A stretch of DNA of 64,000 nt from the NCBI RefSeq assembly GCF_902493215.1, contig NZ_CABUOL010000014.1:23102-87101 (forward strand). Reading direction: 5' to 3'. The position numbers were made by a program, and so were the translations under genes. The notes below the pieces were generated by a model, which made no database searches, was not told the origin of the DNA, and was given only the letters and a program-made list of their open reading frames with translations. This stretch comes from an uncultured Mediterranea sp. (GTDB taxonomy: Bacteria; Bacteroidota; Bacteroidia; Bacteroidales; Bacteroidaceae). Numbering within the stretch: the stretch's first letter is position 1; each line of letters opens with the position of its first letter. Below, piece after piece: positions 1 to 10,200 of this stretch.

Positions 1-3000
1 GGCTGATGGCACCTTCTACAGGCTCTGACTTCCGATCGTCCGCACCATCTTCCAGACGGGTAGCTACGGCCGAAATGTCGTATGCGTCAATCAGCCCGTT
101 GCCATTCAGGTCGCCACGGCTGATGTAGCCTTCGAAGTCGGAGTCACCCCGACGCAGACCTGTATAATTGGTATATGAAGTCAGGTCGTTCTCATCGATC
201 TTCTTGTCGTTGTTGATATCGCCCGGCAGGTAACTTTCTGTACCAGGTACCTTGAACACATAGATTTCACGGCCCGAACCATAGTCACCTACTGCCTCGG
301 CAACACTCATCTTGATGTAGCGTACAGTAGGCTTCTCACCAAAGGTGAATATCTTCGTCTCATTATCGCGCTTCCATTCGAAGGCACCGGCTTCCGTCCA
401 GTTCTCCTTGTCCATACTATACGAAATGGTACCCTTCAGCAACGTACCGTTACCGGCATTCTCGCGAGGCAGATAGTGAAGTTTCTCAATCTGATTGATG
501 GAGCGCAGGTCGATAATCAGGTCGAACGGTACAGCCTTCGCATTGTACTTCGTATGCCACAGCTCGCCTTCTTCGAAGTCGAACAGACGACGGATAGAGC
601 CTCCCTGGTTGGGTACCGACGTCTCACCCACAAGACCTGTGATGGCAAATTCCAACGGATTCTGCTTGGTTGTAGCACTGCAAGTGGCCCAGTCGGACAC
701 ACCATCCTTATTGACGGCACGCACCTTGAACGAGTAATTGGTTTCGGCTTTCAGGTCTTCGAACAACAGTTCCGTATCTTTGATGGTCGAATAGAGCATG
801 CCGTTGAACTCTATTTCATAGAAATCGGCATTCTCGACCTTGTTCCATGTAGGCTTCAAGGTATAGGCTTCGGTATCGGCATCAGTAATCTGAACCTTCG
901 GAGCGGCCAATGTACCCGATGTTACCCGATACTTGTCGGCCGGTGCAAACACAAATCCCTTCACCGTCAGGACCGTCTGTACGGCAGTAATGTCGGAAGC
1001 CCCCACTTTCACCAGCAATTGCGGATTCTTGGTGATAACCTTCTTGGCAAATTCAGTACCTGGCGTAGCAAACTGGTTCAAATTCGGCGCTTCATTGTAG
1101 TAATATACGTTTTCACCCTGATTGAAAGCATCCAGCGAGGCAGCCTCTGTCAGTTTCACTTTCCGTTTACCCACAACAACCGATACTTTCTTCGGCTTTT
1201 CGGTCACATTGATACGGAATTCGGTAGCCTTCTCACGTACAAAACCTTCGAAATCGCCCTGAGTCGGCTGAACCGTCACCGTCAGGTCGCCCTTGGCATT
1301 GACATCCGACTGGATAAGGGTTGTTGCCGAACGGCCGGCACGATACTGCTCGGTCACGCCATCGTCGTCGTATTCTGTAAATTCACTATGTCCATAAGGA
1401 TACAGTTCATAGATACGCAGGTTCGGATTGATCTCGTGTACATTGTTGTTCGGATTGACCATCGGAATGATAGCACCTTTCTTAACGAATACGGGCAACT
1501 TCCAGAGCGGAGCCGCAAAATTGTTGATGATACATCCTCCCTGATAAACATCACCGGTAAAGTAGTCTACCCACTCACCTTCGGGCAAATAAATGCCGTT
1601 GCGCACATCGTTGCCCTCCCCATCGGCCTTGGTAGCCTGATAAATGGGAGCCACCAGGAAGTAGGGACCATACAGATACTGATATTGGGTAGACTTGCCC
1701 AACGTATAGGTATTGGGATATTCCAGGAACATGGCACGTATCATCGGAAGCCCGTCGATTGCCTCATGGGCTATGCTATAGGCGTATGGCATGATCTCCG
1801 ACTTCAGCTTCAGATACCAGCGGTTGATGGACGTGGCAGGTTCGCCCAACGCATGCGGATACTTTTCATTGGAGCCCCAGCCATCCATATTCAACTGCAT
1901 GGGCGTGAAGGCCTTCCACTGGAAATCGCGGGTATTCACTACCAGATTCTTACCACCGAAGATACCGTCCATATCCGACGTAATATTGGGATTACCCGAC
2001 AGCCCCGAACCGATATAGGTAGGAATATGGAAACGGATATATTCCCAGTTACCACCTGTCTGGTCGCCCGACCAGATGCCGGCATAGCGTTGTGTACCGG
2101 CCCAACCGTCCAAACTGATGATAAACGGACGGGCATTGTTGCCATAATAGGTCATAATCTGAGCCACATCCGTAATACCGTTCAATCCGAATGAATAACC
2201 CGCACCTACCCAGGCCACGTCGGTCTTCAACACACGTACACCGGCGTCACGCACTTCCTTCACGATGTCGCGCTGGAGCAGAGGCTCTACACCTGCCTTG
2301 GGATGCAGGTCCGACTGGGTCCACAAACCGATTTCCACACCATTCTTGTGGGCATAGGTCGTCAGGTCTTTCAGATTCTGTACATTACCGTCCAGCGTGC
2401 CCGTCTGTCCATAGCCAGCACCATAACCATCGTTGGGTAACAACCAGCCAAAGGGCATATCATGGCTCTTGTAACGGTCTATCACAGCCCGTGCCGAAAA
2501 CTGATAATTGTTCTTCTCGCCGTTCAACGACTCCTTGACACCACCATTGTCTTTCTGGCTTTCTTTATAACGTTTGCCATCTTCGAAGAGGATACCATTT
2601 TCATCCTCCTTCCAATAGTCACGGTTGTAGGCATTCAGGTGCCCCTGATAGAAACCGAATTTAGGCAGCAGAACCGGATTACCCGTCAGCTGGTAAAAGT
2701 CATTGAGCAGAGCAACGGCACCGTCATTGACCATCACAAACAGGTCCAGGTAATCTGTTTCGTGTGACAACTTTACCACTCCGGCTTCTTCACGGCCGAA
2801 GTCGTAAGCTCCTTTCTTGAACGTATACCACATGATACCGTAACCTTTGGTCGACCAATAGAACGGGTTGGGCGATGCCACTCCACCATCAGTCCAGCTG
2901 TTTTGGTTCTCAATAGCTATCTTACGTCCTTTATGTGAGAAACGTCCATTCTGAACGCCACCACCATAAAAATATTCGTCCGGAGCTTCCTTCAATTTCA

Positions 3001-3499
3001 AGGTCACTTCATTCTTGTCAAACAGGACCGGCGCCGTTTCTTCCATGACAACTGCTCCTGTCTCAAGGTTGACAACTTTCATCAAAGATGTAGCCTTGTC
3101 CAATACGACCTTTATCTTGGAGGTCGATACTGACACAGCTCCATTTTCATCCCCCAGCACCAACTCTGTAACAGATTTGCGCGGCGAATTCACCAGAATC
3201 TTAGCTTCAGGCTCCGCTTTCGGATCACGAAGGATGCCTCCTCCGTTGTCCTGAAACATTCTGAACACGTTTTTTCCATAGAAATCGAGCGTCATACGCT
3301 GGTTGTCCGAGAAAAGGACTTCCACCGTTGTCGGGTTAAGGCGGTTGATTCCTACCACCCGAACCGCAGGTTGCGTAATCTCGAGACTACTTTTCACCCC
3401 ACATCCAGCCTGTGCTGTCCACTGGGGAGAAGGCAAAAGCAAAGCCAAGGCAAAAGGCATTACTTTCCATTTTTCCGGATTGCCAAAAAAGTTTCTCAT
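1..3499 (-). CDS. GH31 family glycoside hydrolase with FN3, F5/8C and dockerin-like modules (C-terminus outside window)
   Basis: The frame is open from the start at 3499 to the window edge, giving over 1,160 residues. A signal peptide leads into a GH31 (beta/alpha)8 catalytic domain. The likely nucleophile is Asp427 in KTDVAWVG and the likely acid/base is Asp479 in IWSGD. Then come an FN3-like domain (about 870-950), an F5/8C/CBM32-like domain (about 955-1080) and two calcium-loop repeats typical of a dockerin (DINNDKKIDEND and DLNGNGLIDAYD, about 1090-1160). It is last in the PUL1 operon, 42 bases after the GH110 gene. GH31 contains alpha-glucosidases, xylosidases, galactosidases and the GH31_18 alpha-N-acetylgalactosaminidases of gut bacteria. 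The modules and the GH110 neighbour make the last attractive, but this is inference. The family call is firm; the substrate is not shown. Confidence 0.88.
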   Translation of the reverse strand, partial: MRNFFGNPEKWKVMPFALALLLPSPQWTAQAGCGVKSSLEITQPAVRVVGINRLNPTTVEVLFSDNQRMTLDFYGKNVFRMFQDNGGGILRDPKAEPEAKILVNSPRKSVTELVLGDENGAVSVSTSKIKVVLDKATSLMKVVNLETGAVVMEETAPVLFDKNEVTLKLKEAPDEYFYGGGVQNGRFSHKGRKIAIENQNSWTDGGVASPNPFYWSTKGYGIMWYTFKKGAYDFGREEAGVVKLSHETDYLDLFVMVNDGAVALLNDFYQLTGNPVLLPKFGFYQGHLNAYNRDYWKEDENGILFEDGKRYKESQKDNGGVKESLNGEKNNYQFSARAVIDRYKSHDMPFGWLLPNDGYGAGYGQTGTLDGNVQNLKDLTTYAHKNGVEIGLWTQSDLHPKAGVEPLLQRDIVKEVRDAGVRVLKTDVAWVGAGYSFGLNGITDVAQIMTYYGNNARPFIISLDGWAGTQRYAGIWSGDQTGGNWEYIRFHIPTYIGSGLSGNPNITSDMDGIFGGKNLVVNTRDFQWKAFTPMQLNMDGWGSNEKYPHALGEPATSINRWYLKLKSEIMPYAYSIAHEAIDGLPMIRAMFLEYPNTYTLGKSTQYQYLYGPYFLVAPIYQATKADGEGNDVRNGIYLPEGEWVDYFTGDVYQGGCIINNFAAPLWKLPVFVKKGAIIPMVNPNNNVHEINPNLRIYELYPYGHSEFTEYDDDGVTEQYRAGRSATTLIQSDVNAKGDLTVTVQPTQGDFEGFVREKATEFRINVTEKPKKVSVVVGKRKVKLTEAASLDAFNQGENVYYYNEAPNLNQFATPGTEFAKKVITKNPQLLVKVGASDITAVQTVLTVKGFVFAPADKYRVTSGTLAAPKVQITDADTEAYTLKPTWNKVENADFYEIEFNGMLYSTIKDTELLFEDLKAETNYSFKVRAVNKDGVSDWATCSATTKQNPLEFAITGLVGETSVPNQGGSIRRLFDFEEGELWHTKYNAKAVPFDLIIDLRSINQIEKLHYLPRENAGNGTLLKGTISYSMDKENWTEAGAFEWKRDNETKIFTFGEKPTVRYIKMSVAEAVGDYGSGREIYVFKVPGTESYLPGDINNDKKIDENDLTSYTNYTGLRRGDSDFEGYISRGDLNGNGLIDAYDISAVATRLEDGADDRKSEPVEGAIS

Positions 3500-3541
3500 A
3501 CTTGTTTATAAATTAAGTTAGTTAGAAGTATTTATCGGTTC

Positions 3542-5329
3542 TTATTCTTCAATTGATACATTGGTTACCCGTTCCAGCCGGAAACGGTTCTTATTAAAAT
3601 GAAAAGGAGGATACTCCTGATTGGTTCGGATAACATTGTTCCGAAAAACAAGTCCATCCACCGATTTCGCATAAAGAATCGGAGCATCAAATGTATCAAA
3701 CGTATTGTTCTCTATCACAATGCCTCCATTCTTTCCGCCATGGAAATAGCTCTGCTGATTCTCAAGGTCAGGTATTTCGGGATAAATGGATATCACGGCA
3801 TTGGTAAACTGATACAAACTGGTCAAAGCATTGATGAAACGATTGTTACGAATCACGACGTTGCGGCAGGCTCCTGTTTCAAACCAACCGTTACAATCGC
3901 CGCACAACAATATTGCGGTTCCCGAAGTATGGTCAAACGTATTATTCTCAACCACAGTGGGACGAGGCGTACTGAACAATGCTCCACGAGCCCGGTTATT
4001 GCGAATCAGGTTTCCTGAGAATAACACTTCAGGTGCCCAAGTCAGATTTTCGATTCCAAAACTACCTTCTATACCGATTGTCCGCTCAAAGGGTTTCTCA
4101 AAAGTTATCAAAAATTCACGGGCGCCTTCAGTCGTTTCCCGATCGTAAGGACGGATAGAAGCAATTCGGTTCGTATCACCTACCAGCTCCATGGTGCGCG
4201 AACGGATAAATTGTACGTCATCACCAGGGCGTCCCCATTCGAAGCCCCACGACTGGCCATGCATATATCGCCCTACAAGCGTACGGTCATCCACTTTCTT
4301 AATGACCTTCAGGTAAGTGCCATGTACATTGATGGCATCGTCCATCATTCCCTCGTAAAGACCGTTACATGATACTATTTTACCTTTACAACCCGAGAAA
4401 TGAGTAGCATCCGCCTGTGTCGTAAAATAACGGGGATCATCACTTCCTTTCAGACAAACATTAAATTTCTCCAACGTAATATTCTCGCAAAGCTGTGCCA
4501 ACAAGCCCATACCTTCCGCATAATGCACACGAATATTCTCCAAACGTGTATTCACATTATGAGACAGAAAAATACCCGGTGTAGGACGCCCTGCTCCACG
4601 CATCACAAACACGGTACCCGGCACCAGCTTATCATCTTTCCAGAAAGGGGCCTGTATACATCCGTCTTTTCTCTGAAAGACTCCTTTGGTATTACATCCC
4701 CGGTCACCGGCATTGTATACAATCCGTTTGGTCGTTTTCTCGAAAGCCATTCCCCAACCATGTCTCACCGTCCAACCCTCACCATAGGCTTCAAACACAC
4801 TATCTTTAGTGATGCGATAGTTTACCCACGATGCCGGACGAAAAGCGATTCCACGCTGAGAGTCGTTCTCTACTATTTCCACCTGAGCAATATGCGGATT
4901 GGTAAAGTCGATGCTGAAATCTTTTAAAGTACACATCTCTGAATGAAGCAACGATATCGGCAACATCCTTCCATGAAAAACAAACGAGGCTCCTCCTCCA
5001 TCCAGCGTCAGATGTTTCATTCCTTCCAAAGCGATCCCTACCTTCTTCGGATTATCCTGATCATGATTGGATATATAATATTCCCTCACAGACGAACCCT
5101 TTTCATAAAAATGATAAGTTCCTGCCTGAAAACGCACAACAATGCTATCGGCATCTCCACATTCAGCCTTGATTTTCTTCAGGATTTTAGGCCATACAGC
5201 CGAAACATTTTTTTTACTACCGGCTCTCAAGCCGAAATCAGCCACATCATAAATTTTAGTTTCTTGCGCAAAAACCGCAGACGACAACCATAATCCCAAC
5301 AATAAGAACAGCACCTTCAGTTCATTCAT
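3542..5329 (-). CDS. GH110 exo-alpha-1,3-galactosidase
   Basis: The protein has 595 residues, with a signal peptide (about 1-21, ending VFAQ) and a right-handed parallel beta-helix shown by many spaced NN/ENNTF-type turns (for example VVENNTFDHT and IVIENNTFDT). The family signature is GMMDDAINVHGTYL, with the acidic pair Asp330-Asp331. By family knowledge these residues serve the inverting hydrolysis of terminal alpha-1,3-linked galactose, as in blood group B antigen and linear alpha-Gal epitopes. Length is normal for GH110. It follows susD after a 123-base gap that holds a hairpin terminator and a promoter-like box, so it may be expressed at a different level from susCD. Secretion suggests action in the periplasm or at the surface. 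Fucose-dependent versus fucose-independent specificity cannot be read from the sequence. Confidence 0.88.
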   Translation of the reverse strand: MNELKVLFLLLGLWLSSAVFAQETKIYDVADFGLRAGSKKNVSAVWPKILKKIKAECGDADSIVVRFQAGTYHFYEKGSSVREYYISNHDQDNPKKVGIALEGMKHLTLDGGGASFVFHGRMLPISLLHSEMCTLKDFSIDFTNPHIAQVEIVENDSQRGIAFRPASWVNYRITKDSVFEAYGEGWTVRHGWGMAFEKTTKRIVYNAGDRGCNTKGVFQRKDGCIQAPFWKDDKLVPGTVFVMRGAGRPTPGIFLSHNVNTRLENIRVHYAEGMGLLAQLCENITLEKFNVCLKGSDDPRYFTTQADATHFSGCKGKIVSCNGLYEGMMDDAINVHGTYLKVIKKVDDRTLVGRYMHGQSWGFEWGRPGDDVQFIRSRTMELVGDTNRIASIRPYDRETTEGAREFLITFEKPFERTIGIEGSFGIENLTWAPEVLFSGNLIRNNRARGALFSTPRPTVVENNTFDHTSGTAILLCGDCNGWFETGACRNVVIRNNRFINALTSLYQFTNAVISIYPEIPDLENQQSYFHGGKNGGIVIENNTFDTFDAPILYAKSVDGLVFRNNVIRTNQEYPPFHFNKNRFRLERVTNVSIEE

Positions 5330-5360
5330 GATCTTTAGATTCAGTTTTTTAGTTATAAAA

Positions 5361-5392
5361 AGAGGATGTCTGAATGTAATCGGACATCCTCT
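5361..5392 (-). terminator. hairpin between susD and GH110 gene
   Basis: A 10-bp perfect stem (5361-5370 with 5383-5392, AGAGGATGTC) has a 12-base loop and is followed on the minus strand by TTTTTAT. This is an intrinsic terminator pattern in the direction of the operon. It could reduce read-through from susCD into the two enzyme genes. Confidence 0.6.
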
Positions 5393-5393
5393 G

Positions 5394-5401
5394 CAAAGAT
5401 A
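5394..5401 (-). promoter_or_regulatory. TATCTTTG -7 type box before the GH110 gene
   Basis: The minus strand reads TATCTTTG, a perfect match to the Bacteroides TAnnTTTG box, 65 bases before the GH110 start. It sits directly upstream of the hairpin, so the predicted start point falls within the stem. No clear -33 TTTG was seen, so its use is uncertain. Confidence 0.4.
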
Positions 5402-5452
5402 CTTAGATTTTAAAAAGGTAGAAGATATTATGGCTTTAATTTATTTTAAAGA

Positions 5453-7252
5453 TCAAGGGTTCTGCTCCAGCTTATAAGGATAAGCATCGTACTGAGCTTG
5501 CGGTATGAATTCGCACACCGAAGGAGAGTTGTAAGGTATCTCCAGATAACGGTCACCCTGCTTCAACGTATGGCCACCCGGATATTTTCTGTCCATTGTC
5601 TGACGCCAGCGGAAGACATCGAAACGACGAAGACCTTCCCATGCAAATTCCAACATACGCTCTTCCTCGATAATCTTATGAACATCTTTCGGCTGACCGT
5701 TTTCAGCAGTCTTGATATTTTCCAATGTCCATTCGGGAATACCGGCTCTTTCACGAAGCACATTTACATCATCCAATGTTGCTTTCGTATCACCACCCTT
5801 CTCCAGATTAGCCTCTGCACGTATCAGGTACATTTCGGCCAAACGGGAGATAATGGGCGACCAGAGATGATAATACTGTTCCTGATAAGAACATTTGTTA
5901 ATGGCATAAACCAAGAACATAGCTTCTTTCTGACGCAGTGTCTTGGCATCGTATACACGAGGCTCGATACGTCCAATGTATTTTGTACCATCCGAAGCCA
6001 CTACATAATAGCGGGTACCTAAATTATAAGGTTCGGACTGAATAGTTGCGCTTTTGAAAGACTGCGCATCTGCAGCACTCATTGCATAGGTGCCATCAGC
6101 TTGCTTTGTGATGGAAATCTGGCGATATTCATAATTGGCATTCGCACCAGCCTGTTTGGCTGTATAAACAAATGTCCAATCCTTATAATTCCGTTCAGGA
6201 TTACCTGTAATAGGATAAATATCCGTATTGGTTCCATCCTCCACATAGCGCTTGGTTATAAAACTGCTGCGCAAATCTTTGGGGTAACCCTTATCGTCCA
6301 AATACAGTTCCAATAGTTCAAGATAGCGGGAAGAAGCGTACATCTCCTCCCAACCACTTTGGTCAACACGAATGTACAAGCCGCCCATTTTTCCATATCC
6401 GCCATCATCTTTCAGTTTAGTACGGCGAACAGCAAAAATGGTCTCTGAATTTTCTTCCGGAACATATTGGGAATAAACGGCATATTTTTCTGCCGGCAAC
6501 AGTTCAAAACGCCCCGAATTAATTACATTATTTGCCATTTCCCATGCACCGTCCCAATTCTCCATATAGAGATACACTCTGGCAAGCAATGCCTGAGCTG
6601 CTTCTTTAGTTGCATAACAACTGTTTTTCGGAGACATTCCTTCCGGCAATGTCAAATAAGTAATGGCATCCTTCAAGTCATTTACAACCTGATCATAAAC
6701 TTCAGCTACCGTCGAACGGCTTTTAGGCAAATCATTCGGATCGCTGTTCAACTTCAACGGGAGACCTGGATTTTGAGTTGGATTATTGGAATAGGGCTGT
6801 GCAAATTCATTGACCAGCAAGAAATAGGACAATGCGCGCAGGTAATAATTCTCACCCATTAAAACTGTTTCTTCGGCAGTCCGATTTTCTCCCAATTCCT
6901 TACCCATCTCAATAACTAAATTACAGTTACCGATGGTACGATATCCCAACTCCCAAGCATATTCAGTAATGGAGCTGGCAATATTGCGGCTATAATCATA
7001 CAATGCATATTTTGTATCGGTAGATGTACCTCCCCAAGACAAATCATCGGCACCGTAAGCCCAGAAATAGTATCCGTAATCTATCAATCCGCCATCATAC
7101 TTCAACATGCTGTAGCTACCTTGAGCCAGTTCAACCATGTTACGTGCTGTGATGTCTTCTCCTGTCACACCATCGTACATATTTACGTCCAAACTACATC
7201 CTGACAAAACAGACAATGCAGTCATGGTTCCTAATACATATTTTAGTTTCAT
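5453..7252 (-). CDS. susD-like: SusD-family surface glycan-binding lipoprotein (PUL1)
   Basis: The start at 7252 gives MKLKYVLGTMTALSVLSGCS, a clean lipoprotein signal with the lipid-bearing Cys in LSGC. The upstream Met at 7276 would put eight polar residues before it. The body has the SusD pattern: N-terminal TPR-like helices (YYLRALSYFLLVNEFAQPY), the ARVYLYMENWDGA repeat, and the C-terminal RAEANLEKGGD and EEERMLEFAWEGLRRFDVFRW motifs. SusD proteins lie on the outer surface as a lid on the SusC channel and bind glycan. It starts 28 bases after the susC stop. The ligand is inferred from the GH110 and GH31 neighbours to be an alpha-Gal or alpha-GalNAc capped host glycan. Confidence 0.95.
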   Translation of the reverse strand: MKLKYVLGTMTALSVLSGCSLDVNMYDGVTGEDITARNMVELAQGSYSMLKYDGGLIDYGYYFWAYGADDLSWGGTSTDTKYALYDYSRNIASSITEYAWELGYRTIGNCNLVIEMGKELGENRTAEETVLMGENYYLRALSYFLLVNEFAQPYSNNPTQNPGLPLKLNSDPNDLPKSRSTVAEVYDQVVNDLKDAITYLTLPEGMSPKNSCYATKEAAQALLARVYLYMENWDGAWEMANNVINSGRFELLPAEKYAVYSQYVPEENSETIFAVRRTKLKDDGGYGKMGGLYIRVDQSGWEEMYASSRYLELLELYLDDKGYPKDLRSSFITKRYVEDGTNTDIYPITGNPERNYKDWTFVYTAKQAGANANYEYRQISITKQADGTYAMSAADAQSFKSATIQSEPYNLGTRYYVVASDGTKYIGRIEPRVYDAKTLRQKEAMFLVYAINKCSYQEQYYHLWSPIISRLAEMYLIRAEANLEKGGDTKATLDDVNVLRERAGIPEWTLENIKTAENGQPKDVHKIIEEERMLEFAWEGLRRFDVFRWRQTMDRKYPGGHTLKQGDRYLEIPYNSPSVCEFIPQAQYDAYPYKLEQNP

Positions 7253-7279
7253 AGTTTGTTCTTTATGGGTTATCATTAT

Positions 7280-10200
7280 TTAGAAATTAACACTCAGACC
7301 TACGGTAAATCGTCTTACAGTAGGATAACCATAACTTCCGGCATTACCGTTATAGCTTGAAGAGAGCAGAATTTCCGGATCCTGGCCTGAGAATTTTGTA
7401 ATCGTAAACAGGTTTTCACCGCCTACACTAAGATTTGCACCTTTTATCTTCATCGGCTCCAACCATTTCTTGGGGAAGCTGTAAGAAATCGATAAAGATT
7501 TCAACTTGAAATAATCACCGCTTTCCAGATAACGGGTAGAAGTATTGGCCGCATCATTGTTACCACCGGCAATCAGTTGAGGATGTGTAGCAATATCACC
7601 TGGCTTCTCCCAACGGCTCCATCCGTCTGCCAACTTCATGGCCGGCTGTGAAGGACGTTCACCGTCACGGTCGAGGGCACCGGCACGCATACCGTTGTAA
7701 ATCTTGGCACCGGCACTGAACGTAAAGTTCGCATTCAATGACAGACCTTTCCACGTCAGATTAGTCCCTAAAGCACCGTTAATCTTAGGTGTAGGGGAAG
7801 CATCAAGCAACACACGTGTTGCCTCGTTATAATTACTTGTTACAGTTTTTTCACCGGTTGCTTCATCGACTTTATACCACAGAGGTTTACCAGTCATTGT
7901 ATCCACACCGGCCCATTCCTGCATGTACCAGTTCATATATGGATAGCCTACAGCTACAGCCTGCATCGTCAGGTCGTCTCCATCGGGCATATAAGTCACT
8001 TCGTTACGGTTATACCCCATATTGAAGCTGATATCCCAATACCAATCCTTCGTACGGATTATTTCAGGCGTAACAGTCAGTTCGACACCCGAGTTCTCCA
8101 TTTTACCGTTATTGGCTGTCTGGCGGTTGAAACCAGTTACAGCAGGCAAATGGCGCAGATAAATCAGATTCTTTACCTTCTTCAAATAATAATCGAATGT
8201 GATGTTTACACGATCAAACAGACGAATGTCCACACCGGCATCAAAGTTAGCCGTTTCTTCCCATGACAAATCGGGATTTCCCTGATAGTTGGACAAGAAT
8301 GCTATTTCGTTGGCATATTGCGACGTATAGCTATATACTGTGGCCCATTCATAAGCGCCACCTGGCTGGTTACCGCTGATACCGTAAGAGACACGGGGTT
8401 TCAATTCATTAATCCAACCCAATTCACTGATAAAATCTTCCTTGTGCATGTTCCAACCTGCACCTACCGACCAGAAAGTGGCCCAACGCTTACCGCTACC
8501 GAATTTCGAAGAACCGTCACGACGAATCATACCCTGAATCAGATACTTACTGTCAAACGAATAGTTAACGTTCAGATATATAGCTGCATTCTTCGATTCA
8601 GATTTGGTACCACTGGCTGTAGGGTCGTCAGCACCCGCATTGATGATTTCTGCACCTTTGAAAATCTTATAGGCAGTTGCGCTAAGGTCCCAATAACGAT
8701 ACTCATCATAATCGTAACCCAAGTAAGCATTGATTTCATGCTTTTCACCAAAAGTCTTCAGGAAACGCAATAACTGGCTGGTATAAATGGAACGAGTGTT
8801 AGATTCACCATCATAATAAGAGCCATTGGTACCCGCTCCCGAACGGCTGTCCGGATCTACGTATGAACTGGAATAACTGTTATTGAAACCGATGCGGTTG
8901 TTTGACTCAAACGTCAATCCTTCGATGATCTTGAAATCGAAACCAACACCCAAATCTATACCATTGTTACGGCTCTTACCCCAATTGAGATGACGGTCAT
9001 ACAAATAGTTGGAACCACCGTCAGAGTACCAATAATCATCCGGATTGGCCGTCAAAGCAGCATCTCCTTTCGGAGTTCCCTGGCTACCGTCCTTTAGATT
9101 TCCCTGAGAATCCCAAGGGGTATCCCACGGTGTGTAACTGGTATATGCCAGAGAATGTTCCTGATTGAAAGTTTCTTTATAGCTTGCAGCAATCTTTGCC
9201 TTCAGCGTCAAGCGGTCGTTTACAATATAATCGGTGTTTGAGCGGAAAGTAAAGCGGTCATAGTCGAATCCCTTGATGGTACCTTCTTCCGTATAGTAGT
9301 CACCGGACACATAAGACTTGATTTTGTCGTTTCCGTATCGGTAACCGATGTTATAGTTCTGTGTCAACGCATTTTGGGTAGCCAAATCCCACCAATCGAA
9401 ATTACGTTCACGCAGATAAGGCTGCAACCAAGTCTGCGCCTCCAAGGTACCTGCATTCTTATAGGCGGTATACACATAATCATAATATTCAGCACCCGAC
9501 ATCATTTCCAGATTACCTTTCTGCAACTGTGACACACCAAACTTGGCAGACAAATCAATCTGTGAAGTACCGGTAGTAGCACGTTTGGTTGTCACCTGGA
9601 TTACACCGTTGGCACCACGAGAACCATAAAGAGCTGTAGCCGAACCGTCTTTCAAGATAGAAATTGTTTCGATATCATTGGGGTTCAGATCTGCAGAAGA
9701 AGCGCCTACCACACCATCAATCACCCACAACGGTTCTACATTACCGCGGATAGAACCGATACCACGGACACGGATACTGACACCATCACCCGGACGACCG
9801 GAAGTTGGAGCAACTACCGCACCGGCAACCTTACCTTGCAACATGTTGGCAACACTCGGTGTCGTGACATCTTTCAGCTTTTCGGCCTTGATAGAAGAAA
9901 TAGAACCAGTAATGGAGCTCTTGCGCTGCATACCATAACCGACAACAACCACTTCGTCCAAAGCTTCTGCATCCGGAGACAATTTGACGGTCACTTTGTC
10001 TGTACCATTTACAACGACTTCCTGATCGGCATAGCCAATAAAAGATACTACTAACGTAGTTCCTTTCGGCACATTCAATGTAAAATTACCATCAAGGTCA
10101 GTCACCGTACCAATGGAAGTATTTCCCTTGACTGTAATATTCGCGCCAGGCACGGTTTCACCATTCTCATCGAATATCTGGCCTGTCACCTTAATGGTAC

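Noticed and set aside
476..2194. 572-residue plus-strand open frame
   Set aside because: It is antisense to the GH31 gene, lacks any family motif, and its codon pattern mirrors the real minus-strand frame.
1..3499. Cellulosome component
   Set aside because: A dockerin-like pair is present, but no cohesin, scaffoldin or cellulase is in the window.
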